Below are positions 31,061 through 39,952 of a stretch of 64,000 nt of DNA, piece by piece. Within the stretch, counting starts at the first letter, position 1, and each line of letters begins with the position of its first letter. Below the pieces are notes generated by a model, which saw nothing but the letters and a program-made list of their open reading frames with translations, had not been told where the DNA came from and did no database searches. The translations under genes were made by a program, and so were the position numbers. The DNA is taken from NCBI RefSeq assembly GCF_030295745.1, contig NZ_AP027291.1, forward strand, positions 5,208,001-5,272,000, in the 5' to 3' direction. Source of the DNA: Mycolicibacterium sp. TUM20985. GTDB lineage: Bacteria; Actinomycetota; Actinomycetes; Mycobacteriales; Mycobacteriaceae.

Positions 31061-32374
31061 GTGATCCCACTCAGCTGGAAGCCCGTGCCGTCCGACGCGA
31101 ATGTCGTCGCGCCCGATGAACGCCTGAGCTGGCCGCGCACCCTCGGCATCGGCGCCCAGCACGTGGTGGCGATGTTCGGCGCGACGTTCCTGGTGCCGGT
31201 GCTGACGGGCTTCCCACCGGCCACCACGCTGTTGTTCTCCGGCGTCGGCACGGTTCTGTTCCTGATCATCACCGGCAACCGGTTGCCCAGTTATCTCGGA
31301 TCTAGTTTCTCGGTCATCGCCCCGGTCACCGCGGCGGTGGCGTCGAACGGCACCGGCAGCGCCCTGGGCGGCCTGGTGGCCGTCGGCCTGTTGCTGATGA
31401 TCATCGGCGCCATCGTGCACTTCGTCGGGACCGGCTGGCTCGACGCGACCCTGCCGCCGGTCGTGACGGGCGCGATCGTCGCGTTGATCGGCTTCAACCT
31501 GGCGCCCGCCGCCAAGGCCAACTTCGACAAGGGCCCCGTCGTCGGCCTCGTCACCCTGGTCCTGCTCGTCGCGATCCTGGCGTTCTTCCGTGGCATCATC
31601 GGTCGCCTCGCGATCTTCCTGGCGGTCGTCATCGGCTACCTGCTGGCACTCGCCATCGGCGACGTCGACACCTCCGCGATCGCGGCCGCGCCATGGATCG
31701 GCCTGCCCGAGTTCCAGACGCCGTCGTTCGATCTCGCGGTGCTGCCGCTGTTCCTGCCCGCGGTCATCGCGCTGGTGGCGGAGAACATCGGCCACGTGAA
31801 GTCGGTCGGGCAGATGACGAACACCGACACCAACCCGGTGATGGGCCGCGCCATCGCCGCGGACGGATTTGCCACCACGCTCGCGGGCTTCGGCGGCGGT
31901 TCGGCCACCACCACGTACGCCGAGAACATCGGCGTGATGGCCGCGACCCGCGTGTACTCCACTGCGGCGTACTGGATCGCCGCTGCCGTAGCGATCGTGC
32001 TCGCGATGTGCCCGAAGGTCGGCGCGGCCATCTCCGCCATCCCGCCCGGCGTGCTGGGCGGGGCGACGATCGTGTTGTACGGGCTCGTCGGCATCCTCGG
32101 CGTCCGCATCTGGCTGACCAACCACGTGGACTTCGGCCTGCCGGTGAATCAGATGACGGCAGCCATCCCGCTGATCATCGGCATCGCCGACTTCACCTGG
32201 CAGACGGGCTCGTTGACCTTCACGGGCATCGCGCTCGGCTCGATCGCCGCGCTGGTGATCTACCACGGGATGCGACTGCTGGGCTTCCGCGGGCCGAAGG
32301 CCACGTCGGACGGGTTTGGCCAATCCCCCGACGACAGGGGTAACGGGCGAGATAATCAGGCCGAGTCGGCCTAA
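31061..32374 (+). CDS. Uracil/xanthine permease (NCS2 family)
   Basis: This 437-residue transporter has about 14 helices. It carries the NCS2 signature near the start (GAQHVVAMFGATFLVPVLTG, about residues 30-49) and the substrate motif AENIGHVKSVGQMTNTDTNP (about 244-263), followed by GFGGGSATTTYAENIGVMAATR. These are typical of the UraA-like branch, which imports uracil or other nucleobases with protons. The tail (from about residue 415) is hydrophilic. The GTG at 31061 is preceded by a 100-base gap holding the APC terminator hairpin. No adjacent pyrimidine or purine genes are present. Confidence 0.88.
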   Translation: MIPLSWKPVPSDANVVAPDERLSWPRTLGIGAQHVVAMFGATFLVPVLTGFPPATTLLFSGVGTVLFLIITGNRLPSYLGSSFSVIAPVTAAVASNGTGSALGGLVAVGLLLMIIGAIVHFVGTGWLDATLPPVVTGAIVALIGFNLAPAAKANFDKGPVVGLVTLVLLVAILAFFRGIIGRLAIFLAVVIGYLLALAIGDVDTSAIAAAPWIGLPEFQTPSFDLAVLPLFLPAVIALVAENIGHVKSVGQMTNTDTNPVMGRAIAADGFATTLAGFGGGSATTTYAENIGVMAATRVYSTAAYWIAAAVAIVLAMCPKVGAAISAIPPGVLGGATIVLYGLVGILGVRIWLTNHVDFGLPVNQMTAAIPLIIGIADFTWQTGSLTFTGIALGSIAALVIYHGMRLLGFRGPKATSDGFGQSPDDRGNGRDNQAESA

Positions 32375-32389
32375 ATGAAGGAATGTGCG

Positions 32390-32650
32390 ATGAAGAAACT
32401 GGCAGCAACGCTATTGACGACCGCCGCGATGGCGGCACTCCCGTTCGCCGTGGCGCCGGCGGCTCAGGCCGACATCTGCGCGGGTGCCGGCGGTCGGCAC
32501 GTAGCCGTCGGCGGGTGCACCAACGTTGCCGGCGACGTCGCCAGGGGCGTCGCGATCGCCTCGGCCGACACCCCGTACGTCTACGGCGAGATCCCGTGTT
32601 ACACGGTCGAAGGGGTGCCGTACTACACGCCTCCCGGCGACCCCTGCTGA
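32390..32650 (+). CDS. Small secreted four-cysteine protein
   Basis: This 86-residue protein has a classic Sec signal peptide (basic MKK, hydrophobic core, AQA cleavage site after about residue 28). The mature protein is about 58 residues with four cysteines: one in DIC, one in GGCTN, one in EIPCY and one as the last residue. This pattern suggests two disulfides. It ends in a Pro/Tyr-rich segment (YYTPPGDPC). AAGGA sits about 8 bases before the ATG at 32390; an upstream in-frame ATG at 32375 lacks this spacing. I do not recognise the family; similar small exported proteins are common in mycobacteria. Confidence 0.7.
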   Translation: MKKLAATLLTTAAMAALPFAVAPAAQADICAGAGGRHVAVGGCTNVAGDVARGVAIASADTPYVYGEIPCYTVEGVPYYTPPGDPC

Positions 32651-32654
32651 GCGG

Positions 32655-33833
32655 TCACCCGCCGCCTTCCAGTACCGCCGCCGGTCCGCGATTCATCAGC
32701 TGACGGGCGACGATGAGGCGCTGAATCTCGCTGGCGCCCTCCCAGATCCGCTCGACGCGGAGCTCTCGGTACATCCGCTCGGCGACGTTCTCGCGCATGT
32801 AGCCGCGACCGCCGAAGATCTGCACGCTGCGGTCCGCGGCCCGGCCGGCCATCTCCGAGCAGTACAACTTGGCCATTGACGCCTGCGCGTGCAACGTCTT
32901 TCGGTCCGCGCCGGCATCGATCGAACGCGCCACCTCGTACAGCATGGTGCGCGCCGCGAAGAGTTCGGTGGCGGTGTCGGCGAGCATGCCTGCCACGAGT
33001 TGATGCTCACCGAGTTGCTTGCCGTCGACGACGCGCTGCTTGGCGAACGCGGTGACCTCCTCGAGCAACCGTTGTGCAGCCCCCACGCACCTAGCCGCCA
33101 CCATCAACCGCTCGAACCGGAACCAGTCCTGCGTGAAGGTCATTCCCTCGCCCTCCGCGCCGACGAGATTCGCCGCAGGCACCCGCACGCCGTTGAAGGC
33201 GACGATGGGGTGTTCATCAGCGATGTGATGCGAATAATGTGGCGTACGAACCACTTCCACACCCGGCCACGGCAGGTCCACCACCACGAGAACGTGTTCG
33301 CCCTCGAACTCGCCGCCGACCAGAACCGCCTGCACGAAGCAGTAGTCGGCGAGGTTGTACGACGTGACGTGCCACTTCACCCCGTCGACGACGTACTCGT
33401 CGCCCACCCGACGGGCGGTGGTGGCCAGTGCGGAGACGTCGGAGCCCGCGAATTCCTCGGTGATGGCGTAGGCCTCGTGCTTCTCACCGCGGACCGAGGG
33501 GAGCAGCCACCGTTCCCGTTGGTAGTCGGTGGCCACGTCGACCCACCACTGGGGCGGAGTGGCCATCGCCCAGGCCAGGCCGTTGGTCGCCCGCCCGCAC
33601 TGTTCCTGCACCAGCACTTGCTGTAGCGCGGTGCATCCGACGCCTCCTACCGAGGTGGGCATGTTGGTGCCGTAGAGGCCCAATTCAATTGCTCGGGAAT
33701 GGTGTTCGGCAGTCAGTTCCTTGGACAGCACACCACCGGCGAACTCGGCTTCGACCTCGAGGGGGATCAGCGAATCGACGAAGCCACGCGCGGTCTCCTG
33801 GATTCGCCGATCTGCCTCCGTCAATCCGTACAT
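32655..33833 (-). CDS. Acyl-CoA dehydrogenase
   Basis: This 392-residue FAD enzyme has the standard three-domain ACAD layout. TEEFAGSDVSALATTARRVGDEYVVDGVKWHVTS is the FAD/substrate loop region (starting near residue 126). GGRGYMRENVAERMYRELRVERIWEGASEIQRLIVARQL at the C-terminus carries the usual FAD contacts and the Glu of WEG at the catalytic-base position used by many ACADs. It forms a double bond in an acyl-CoA intermediate. The gene has AAGGAG six bases before its ATG and is divergent from the flavin oxidoreductase. The shared gap holds operator 1 of a three-site regulon. Confidence 0.92.
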   Translation of the reverse strand: MYGLTEADRRIQETARGFVDSLIPLEVEAEFAGGVLSKELTAEHHSRAIELGLYGTNMPTSVGGVGCTALQQVLVQEQCGRATNGLAWAMATPPQWWVDVATDYQRERWLLPSVRGEKHEAYAITEEFAGSDVSALATTARRVGDEYVVDGVKWHVTSYNLADYCFVQAVLVGGEFEGEHVLVVVDLPWPGVEVVRTPHYSHHIADEHPIVAFNGVRVPAANLVGAEGEGMTFTQDWFRFERLMVAARCVGAAQRLLEEVTAFAKQRVVDGKQLGEHQLVAGMLADTATELFAARTMLYEVARSIDAGADRKTLHAQASMAKLYCSEMAGRAADRSVQIFGGRGYMRENVAERMYRELRVERIWEGASEIQRLIVARQLMNRGPAAVLEGGG

Positions 33834-33850
33834 CCCCGCTCCTTGCTCTT

Positions 33851-33866
33851 GACTGAGTGTTCAGTC
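33851..33866. promoter_or_regulatory. Operator 1 of the catabolic regulon (GACTGA-gtgt-TCAGTC)
   Basis: A perfect 6-4-6 palindrome in the divergent gap between the acyl-CoA dehydrogenase and the DAO-type oxidoreductase. On the minus strand TAGACT (33863-33868) fits a -10 box about 30 bases before the dehydrogenase ATG, so a bound repressor would block it. TTGACT (33849-33854) on the plus strand resembles a -35 box. Confidence 0.7.
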
Positions 33867-33885
33867 TATGTCAGCGTCTGGTGCT

Positions 33886-35088
33886 ATGACTAGTTCCACC
33901 CATGCCGACGTGGTGGTGGTCGGCGGCGGGACGGTCGGCGCCTGGACGGCCGTGCTACTCGCCGAGTCCGGTGTCCGACACGTCGTCCTCCTCGAATCAG
34001 CGACCCTCGGTGACGGCGCCAGCAGCCGCGCGGCGGGCATGGTGCGGGCCCAGGGCGGTACCGAGCCGGCGATCAAACTCGGTCTGCGCGCCCAGGAGTT
34101 CTACGCCGCCAGCGGCGATCGCTTCCCCCTCGACTGCGGATTCGTCGCGCAGGGTTACCTCATGCCGTCGTTCACCGAAGCCGAAGTGCAGCAGGCACAA
34201 CAACGCATCGCGCTGCAACGTAGCCTCGGCCTCGAAGTGGAGTGGCTGAGCAGTGCCGATCTCGACGCCCGGCACACCGGTCTGGCGCCGGGCGTGACGA
34301 TGGGCGCGTCCTATGCGCCGGGAGACGGGTACCTCGACGCCCCGCGCAACGTGCTGGCCTACACCGCCGCGCTGGTCGCCCATGGCGTCGACGTCCGGGA
34401 GCACTGCGCCTTCACCGGACTGCGCACCCGAAGCGGCCGGGTCACGGGGGTCGATACGGCCGGCGGCCCCATCGACACCGAACGGGTGGTGCTCACCGGC
34501 GGCCCCAAACTCGCCGCCGTGGGCGCCGTGGCGGGCGGCCCCATCCACGCCGGTGGCGCCCGCCATCAGGTGGTCGTCACCGCTGCACCGGCCGGTCTCG
34601 ACGTCCACGCCGTGCCGATGGTGTTCGACGTGACATCCGGAATCTATTGGCGTCCAGGTGAAGCCGGTGGCGTGCTCTGGGGTATGAGCAATCCGGACGA
34701 ACCACCAGGTGTGGCGGTCGACTTCGACGAGCCGTACTACCGCAAGGCGCGCGACCGCATGGAGCATCTCTTCCCCGCCGTCAGGGGTCTCGGCATCCGG
34801 AGGTCGTGGGCGGCGACGATCGACTACACACCTGACCACCTACCGATCCTCGGCCCGCTGCTCACCGACGATGGCCCAATCGAGGGCACCGTCGTCGCCA
34901 GCGCTGCCGGACACGGCATGATGTGGGGCCCCGCGGTCTCGCAGGTCGCGGCCGACCTCGCCACGACGGGTCACTGCGAGTGGCTCGACCTGGCCGACCT
35001 TGGCCTCGACCGCTTCGACGCCGAGGGCAACAGTCGCGTTGCACCCGAACCGATTTCACTACCATTCCCCGAAAGGGCCTCACGATGA
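33886..35088 (+). CDS. FAD-dependent oxidoreductase, DAO/sarcosine-oxidase-like
   Basis: This 400-residue flavoprotein starts with ADVVVVGGGTVGAWTAVLLAESG (residues 7-29), the GxGxxG FAD site, and a following Glu at ESA. The middle part has the DAO-family substrate domain, and TIDYTPDHLPILGPL with AAGHGMMWGPAVSQVAADL completes the FAD-binding C-terminus. It resembles sarcosine oxidase beta and other amine-oxidising or N-demethylating members. A start at 33868 is possible but begins right at the operator; 33886 gives a normal N-terminus. It overlaps the cupin gene by ATGA. It probably oxidises a secondary or N-methylated amine. Confidence 0.85.
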   Translation: MTSSTHADVVVVGGGTVGAWTAVLLAESGVRHVVLLESATLGDGASSRAAGMVRAQGGTEPAIKLGLRAQEFYAASGDRFPLDCGFVAQGYLMPSFTEAEVQQAQQRIALQRSLGLEVEWLSSADLDARHTGLAPGVTMGASYAPGDGYLDAPRNVLAYTAALVAHGVDVREHCAFTGLRTRSGRVTGVDTAGGPIDTERVVLTGGPKLAAVGAVAGGPIHAGGARHQVVVTAAPAGLDVHAVPMVFDVTSGIYWRPGEAGGVLWGMSNPDEPPGVAVDFDEPYYRKARDRMEHLFPAVRGLGIRRSWAATIDYTPDHLPILGPLLTDDGPIEGTVVASAAGHGMMWGPAVSQVAADLATTGHCEWLDLADLGLDRFDAEGNSRVAPEPISLPFPERASR

Positions 35089-35420
35089 TCACCAGCCTGC
35101 TGCCCGATGCCATCGACGCCGAGCTGGAGGACTGGGGCCCGCTCGACGAGGCCACCGGCGACCCGATGGCCACCCACGGACTCGAGGTGTGGGTGGACGG
35201 CGAGTCGTCGGCGGGCATCTGGCAGTGTGCCCCCGGTCCGTCCCGGTGGGCGCTGCAGACCCACGAGGTCATCTACCTCGTCGCGGGCCGGATGACGGTG
35301 ACACCCGACGGGGGTGAGGCCTCGGAGATCGGCGCCGGCGACGTCGCGGTGTTCCCGAAGGGCTGGACCGGGACGTGGGACGTCCACGAGACGGTGCGCA
35401 AGGTCTACTCGATCTTCTGA
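35085..35420 (+). CDS. Cupin protein (DUF861/Cupin_3)
   Basis: This 111-residue single-domain cupin has GLEVWVDGESSAGIWQCAPG (about residues 32-51), THEVIYLVAGRMTVTPDGG (about 59-77) and GAGDVAVFPKGWTGTWDVHETVRKVYSIF (to the end). These are the Cupin_3 signatures found in ureidoglycine aminohydrolase and in proteins beside amine-oxidising flavoenzymes. The first motif retains His60 and Glu61 but lacks a full metal set in the other, so catalysis is uncertain. The start overlaps the oxidoreductase stop (ATGA), with GAAAGGG as ribosome binding site. Role unknown; it may bind the substrate or product of its partner. Confidence 0.82.
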   Translation: MITSLLPDAIDAELEDWGPLDEATGDPMATHGLEVWVDGESSAGIWQCAPGPSRWALQTHEVIYLVAGRMTVTPDGGEASEIGAGDVAVFPKGWTGTWDVHETVRKVYSIF

Positions 35421-35464
35421 GTCACCAGGGTCAGCTCAGCCCCGCCGAGTTGGCCTTCGCCCCG

Positions 35465-37516
35465 CTACTGGCCGCCCCCGCTGCGCACTATCACCAGCGC
35501 GTCGACGGCGATCACGCCGGACGCCGAGACGATCAGCGGGTTGGCCTCGACCGCCTCGAGTGAATCGCCGAGTTCGGTCGCCAGCCGCGAGAATCCGACG
35601 ATCACGTCGGCGAGCGCATCGACGTCCACCGCCGCGCCGCCGCGCCAGCCGTCCAGCATGGGCCGGATGCGCAGGCCGTCGAGCATGCGCAGGGCACCGC
35701 CATGGGACACCGGTGGGCAGGCCAGCACGCGGTCGGCCAGCAGCTCGACCAGGGTCCCGCCGGCGGCGACCACGACCAGCGGGCCGAACGTACCGTCCCG
35801 CACGACGCCGACTGACACCTCGACGCCGTCGGGCACCATCGGCTGCACCGTCACCGACGGCCCCAACCGAGACGCGATGTCCTGGTATGCCGTTCGCACC
35901 GCGTCGGCGTCGGCCAGGCCGAGGACCACGCCACGCACGTCGCTCTTGTGCTCGACGGCCGTGGTCTTCAGGACCACCGGATACCCCGTGGCGTCGGCGG
36001 CGGCCACGGCCTCCTCGAGGTCGCGGGCCACCGTCGGCCGCGCCACCGGCACGCCGTAGTCGGCGAGGAGTTCGAACGCCACCCCGGGATTCCCGTCGGC
36101 CAGTCGGGCGCGCCATCGACGTCGCCGACCCTGGTCGACGGGAGACTCGGCGGGCTCGAGGTCCCGCGGCCAACGGGACAGGTGCCCCAATGCCGCCAGC
36201 CCGCTTCGGAACCCCTCGAGAACGGGAATTCGATTGTCCCGAAGTCGTTGCGCAGTGGGACCATCGATCGCTGCCGGCACCGACGTCAACACGGCCAAGG
36301 GAGCGCTGGTCTCCGCCGCGACGTCGAGCACCGCATCCGGATAGGCGGTGTCGTCGTCGAACTCGGTCACGAGATCCACGGCCAGCGCGGTGACGGCCAC
36401 CGCGGGGTCTTCGGTCATCACCCGCAGGCAGGCGCGGAACAGTGCCCGGGTGTCCGCCCCGGTGCCCCACACGTCCAGCGGATTGGTGGCGAGCAGGCCG
36501 TCGTCGAGCAGGTCCTCGATGGCCGTCACCGACCGCCCCGACAGCGAGGCGAAGTCGACGCCCACGTCATGGGCCAGATCGGTGATCAGCGCGCGCTCCG
36601 CACCCGAATCATGAACGGTGGCAATGCCGTTCCCCGGGCCGGCGCGCCGGCCCGCGCTGAACACCTCGATGGTGTCGGTGAACTCGGCGAGATCCCGCAC
36701 CCGGACCGCCCCAACGGAATCGCAGAACGCCTGCCAGGCCGCGTCGCCGCCGGCCAACGCCCCGGAGTGGGCGGCGACCATCGCCTGGCCGGCCGGTGAG
36801 CCTCCGACGGGCAGGATGACGGCGGGGATGCCCATCTCGTGGGCCCGACGCAGCGCGCCGCGCAACCGGGGTAGCGCACGCGGCGTCTCCAAGAGCAGCG
36901 CAAGCAATTCGGTACCCGGATCGTCGAGGGCGTACTCCACGTAATCCGCGGTGTGGGTGACCAATTCCTGGCCCGAGGACACGGCGAGCCGGAAGCCGAA
37001 CCCGCGACGCGACCGGAGCAGCGTCGAGAAGGCCGATCCGGAGTGGGTGACGAGGCTGACGCCGCCCGCCCGGACGGGATCGGATTCCAGGTAGCCGAGT
37101 GCGCGCAACCCGACCGCGTTGTTGACGAAGCCCATGCATCCTGCGCCGCAGAGCGCCATACCGGCCTCCGACGCGACTGCGGCCACCTCCTCGCGCACGC
37201 CGTGGGCGGAGCCGAACACGACCCCCGAGCGCGCGCCCGTCTTGGCGGCCGTCGTCACCTGATCGACCAGCGCGCCGTCCGGGACGCCGAACAGCACCAG
37301 ATCGACCGGTTCGTCGAGATCGGCGAGCGACGGTACGCAGGGCAGCTCACCGATCCGCTCGTACCGCGGATTCACCAGATGCATTCGGGCCGAACTGCGT
37401 TGGGCCTCGATGACCATCCGTGCGCCGAAGCTGTCGGGACGGGCGCTGGCGCCGACGATCGCCACCGACGTGGCGCCGAGCATCGCGCCTACCGCCGCCC
37501 GGCGTGCATCGTCCAC
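35465..37516 (-). CDS. NDP-forming acyl-CoA synthetase (acetate--CoA ligase-like)
   Basis: This 683-residue single-chain enzyme of the ADP/GDP-forming acyl-CoA synthetase family has a CoA-binding Rossmann domain (VAIVGASARPDSFGARM near the start). A succinyl-CoA-synthetase-like middle follows (THSGSAFSTLLRSR, HSGALAGGDAAWQAF), and a C-terminal ATP-grasp domain (VARPTVARDLEEAVAAADATGYPVVLKT, SVGVVRDGTFGPLVVVAAGG, EANPLIV). It couples CoA thioester formation or breakdown to ATP, probably on a small carboxylic acid. The GTG at 37516 has AGGCGG upstream; a TTG at 37534 that overlaps the neighbour's stop is the alternative. It is second in the operon behind the PYROXD2-like gene. Confidence 0.82.
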   Translation of the reverse strand: MDDARRAAVGAMLGATSVAIVGASARPDSFGARMVIEAQRSSARMHLVNPRYERIGELPCVPSLADLDEPVDLVLFGVPDGALVDQVTTAAKTGARSGVVFGSAHGVREEVAAVASEAGMALCGAGCMGFVNNAVGLRALGYLESDPVRAGGVSLVTHSGSAFSTLLRSRRGFGFRLAVSSGQELVTHTADYVEYALDDPGTELLALLLETPRALPRLRGALRRAHEMGIPAVILPVGGSPAGQAMVAAHSGALAGGDAAWQAFCDSVGAVRVRDLAEFTDTIEVFSAGRRAGPGNGIATVHDSGAERALITDLAHDVGVDFASLSGRSVTAIEDLLDDGLLATNPLDVWGTGADTRALFRACLRVMTEDPAVAVTALAVDLVTEFDDDTAYPDAVLDVAAETSAPLAVLTSVPAAIDGPTAQRLRDNRIPVLEGFRSGLAALGHLSRWPRDLEPAESPVDQGRRRRWRARLADGNPGVAFELLADYGVPVARPTVARDLEEAVAAADATGYPVVLKTTAVEHKSDVRGVVLGLADADAVRTAYQDIASRLGPSVTVQPMVPDGVEVSVGVVRDGTFGPLVVVAAGGTLVELLADRVLACPPVSHGGALRMLDGLRIRPMLDGWRGGAAVDVDALADVIVGFSRLATELGDSLEAVEANPLIVSASGVIAVDALVIVRSGGGQ

Positions 37517-37524
37517 CGAACCGC

Positions 37525-39168
37525 CTAGGTCCAACGGCCGAGCGCCGCACGGATCCGCCCGCTGGCCCGCTTCTTGTCGGCCAGCGCGGCCTTCGCCGCC
37601 TGCCAGCCGGGGATGCCGCAGACACCGCCGCCGGCGTGCGTGGCCGAGCTGCCGTTGTACAACCCGTCGATCGGGGTGCGGTAGTCGGCGAAGCCGGGGG
37701 CGGGACGCATGTGGAACAGCTGCTCCAGGGAGAGTTCACCGTGGAAGATGTTGCCGCCGATCAAGCCGTACTCCTGCTCCATCTCGTGCGGTCCGACGAT
37801 GTCGCGGTGCAGGATCGAGGCCTTGAAACCCGGCGCCACCTGATCGTAGAGATCGATGAGGCGGTCGGCATATGCGTCCAGCTCGGGCCCGTGCGGGGCG
37901 TACGCCCACTCGGCGGGCACCCACTGGGTGAACAGCGACATGATGTGCGTGCCATCGGGATTGAGGGTCTTGTCCAGAGTCGTCGGGATGACGCCGTCGC
38001 TGAAGGGCGCCCATGCCGGCTTGCCGACGCGGGCGTCCTGGAACGCCGCCTCGATGTACTCCATCGTGGGTGCCATCTCGACCGAGCCCGTATGGTGCTC
38101 GGCGATCCCCGAACTCGGGTCGGCGGTGAAGTTGGGCAGTTCGCCGAGCGCCAGGTTGATCTTCACGACACCACTGCGGGTCTTCCAGTGCTCGATGTCG
38201 CGGACGAAGTCGTCGGGCAGTTCGTGGCGCGGGATCTGGTCGAGGAAGGCCGTGCGCGGATGCAGGGTGGTGACCACCAGTGGCGCGGTGATCTCCTCAC
38301 CGTTCTGCAGCACCACGCCCTCGACCTTGCCGCCGCGCACCGTCAGGCTCGATACCCCTGCGCTGGTGCGGATCTCGGCACCGAAGCTGCGCGCCGAGCG
38401 GGCGATGGCCTCCGACACCCCGCCCATCCCGCCCTCGGGATAACCCCAGCTACCGAGCTGACCGTCGCCGACGTCACCGATGGAGTGGTGGGCCATCACG
38501 TAGGCGGTGCCGGGCTCGTACGGTCCGGCCCACGTTCCGATCACGCCGTTGACCGCAAGCGCGCCCTTCACTTGCGCTGATTCGAACCAGTCATCGAGCA
38601 GATCGGCGATGCTCATGGTCAGCAGCCGGGTGACGTCGGCGGTCATCCGGGTGGTGATGCCCTTCTGGCTCCACGCCAGCTTCGCGAGGTCGATGAGATC
38701 CGACGGTTTGTGCGAACCGATGTTGGGCGGCACCTGGGTCAGCAGCGGACCCATGACCTCGGCGATGCCCTCCAGCCATTCGTTCCACTTGGGCCAGGCG
38801 TCGGCATCCTTCTTGGAGAACTTGGCGATCTGCTCGTGCGTGCGCGCGGGGTCATCCTCGAAGATCGTGAGCGAGCCGCCCTCGGGAAACGCCTGGTAGT
38901 ACGGTCCCATTGGATGCACCTTGTAGCCGTGGCGTTCCAGGCCAAGGTCGCCGACGATGGTTGGCGGCATCAGGCTCACGACGTAGGACAGTCGGGTGAC
39001 CCGCAGGTGCGGCGCGTCCTCCCATGGTGACTCGGTGGTCGCCGCACCGCCGAGGGTGGCCCGCGATTCGAGCACCAGCGTCTTGGCGCCGGACCGGGCG
39101 AGGTAGGCCGCCGAGACCAGACCGTTGTGACCTCCGCCGACGACGATCGCGTCGTAATCATTGGCCAT
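37525..39168 (-). CDS. NAD(P)/FAD oxidoreductase, phytoene-desaturase/PYROXD2-like
   Basis: This 547-residue flavoprotein has YDAIVVGGGHNGLVSAAYLARSG (residues 5-27) with the dinucleotide fold and ESRATLGGAATTE after it. PEGGMGGVSEAIARSA (near 265) and a C-terminal DGLYNGSSATHAGGGVCGIPGWQAA complete the FAD domain. This pattern is that of the phytoene dehydrogenase/PYROXD2 branch of amine-oxidase-like flavoproteins, whose bacterial substrates are mostly unknown. The ATG has AAGAAGG before it. It is divergent from the TetR gene across operator 2 and is followed by the acyl-CoA synthetase. Confidence 0.82.
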   Translation of the reverse strand: MANDYDAIVVGGGHNGLVSAAYLARSGAKTLVLESRATLGGAATTESPWEDAPHLRVTRLSYVVSLMPPTIVGDLGLERHGYKVHPMGPYYQAFPEGGSLTIFEDDPARTHEQIAKFSKKDADAWPKWNEWLEGIAEVMGPLLTQVPPNIGSHKPSDLIDLAKLAWSQKGITTRMTADVTRLLTMSIADLLDDWFESAQVKGALAVNGVIGTWAGPYEPGTAYVMAHHSIGDVGDGQLGSWGYPEGGMGGVSEAIARSARSFGAEIRTSAGVSSLTVRGGKVEGVVLQNGEEITAPLVVTTLHPRTAFLDQIPRHELPDDFVRDIEHWKTRSGVVKINLALGELPNFTADPSSGIAEHHTGSVEMAPTMEYIEAAFQDARVGKPAWAPFSDGVIPTTLDKTLNPDGTHIMSLFTQWVPAEWAYAPHGPELDAYADRLIDLYDQVAPGFKASILHRDIVGPHEMEQEYGLIGGNIFHGELSLEQLFHMRPAPGFADYRTPIDGLYNGSSATHAGGGVCGIPGWQAAKAALADKKRASGRIRAALGRWT

Positions 39169-39202
39169 GGGGACCTTCTTTCGAGTGCTCGGCCGTCGTC
39201 CT

Positions 39203-39218
39203 GACTGACTGTTCAATC
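39203..39218. promoter_or_regulatory. Operator 2 of the catabolic regulon (GACTGA-ctgt-TCAATC)
   Basis: The same palindrome as at 33851 and 42505 with one mismatch, between the TetR gene and the PYROXD2-like gene. The minus-strand TAGATT (39215-39220) fits a -10 box. For the TetR gene, TAGGCT (39230-39235) fits a -10 box and the palindrome covers its -35 region, consistent with autorepression. Confidence 0.65.
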
Positions 39219-39283
39219 TAATCGAGTGTTAGGCTTGCAGACAAGTAGCAGTGCCGCCACTTGGAGGGAGGACCGGGAGCGAT

Positions 39284-39952
39284 ATGGCCGAACCCGCACC
39301 CGCGACGGAGAACAACGAGGCCCGTCGCACCGAAATGCTCGACGCCGCAGCAAGCCTGATCTGTGAACGCGGATTCGGCGAGACACGGATCGCCGACGTG
39401 GCCAAGCGCGCAGGGGTCAGCTCCGCACTCGTCATCTACTACTTCGGCACCCGTGACCGGCTGCTCGTCGACGCACTCCGCCACTCCGAGGAGTCGTTCT
39501 ACGAAGCGGCCGAGAAGATGCTCGCCGAGGTCACCTCGACGCGGGAGCGGCTGTCGCTGCTGATCAAGTCGACGGTGATTCCGCAGGCCGACAACGAGAT
39601 TCCCGGTGCCTGGGGCCTATGGCTGGACCTGTGGGCGCAAGCCTTCCGTCACGACGAGGTGAAGGCGGGCCGGGTCGAGCTCGACGCCCGCTGGCGCCAG
39701 ATGATCGTCGACGCCATCAGGTCCGGTGAGGCCACCGACGAGTTGAGCGGCAAGGTCGACGCCAGGATGTTCGCCCTCGAGTTCGGTGCCCTGCTCGACG
39801 GTCTATCGATCCAGGTGGCGCTGGAGGATCCGGAGATCGACTCCAACGTCGCCTACGACATCGCGATGAGGTTCTGCGAACGCGAGCTGAATCTGCCTGC
39901 CCAAAAGCAGAAGCGCAAGCCCCCGGCCAAGCTCACGCCGAAGAAGGGCTGA
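39284..39952 (+). CDS. TetR-family transcriptional regulator
   Basis: This 222-residue regulator has an N-terminal helix-turn-helix: RRTEMLDAAASLICERGFGETRIADVAKRAGVSSALVIYYFGTRDRLL split over about residues 14-61. A ligand-binding C-terminal domain resembles the BetI-type half (WLDLWAQAFRHDEVKAGRVELDARWRQMI). It ends in a Lys-rich tail. The GGGAG ribosome binding site lies before the ATG. It is divergent from an oxidoreductase operon with a palindromic operator between, and it is the only regulator gene inside the cluster that bears three copies of this operator. It is thus the obvious candidate repressor. Confidence 0.9.
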   Translation: MAEPAPATENNEARRTEMLDAAASLICERGFGETRIADVAKRAGVSSALVIYYFGTRDRLLVDALRHSEESFYEAAEKMLAEVTSTRERLSLLIKSTVIPQADNEIPGAWGLWLDLWAQAFRHDEVKAGRVELDARWRQMIVDAIRSGEATDELSGKVDARMFALEFGALLDGLSIQVALEDPEIDSNVAYDIAMRFCERELNLPAQKQKRKPPAKLTPKKG

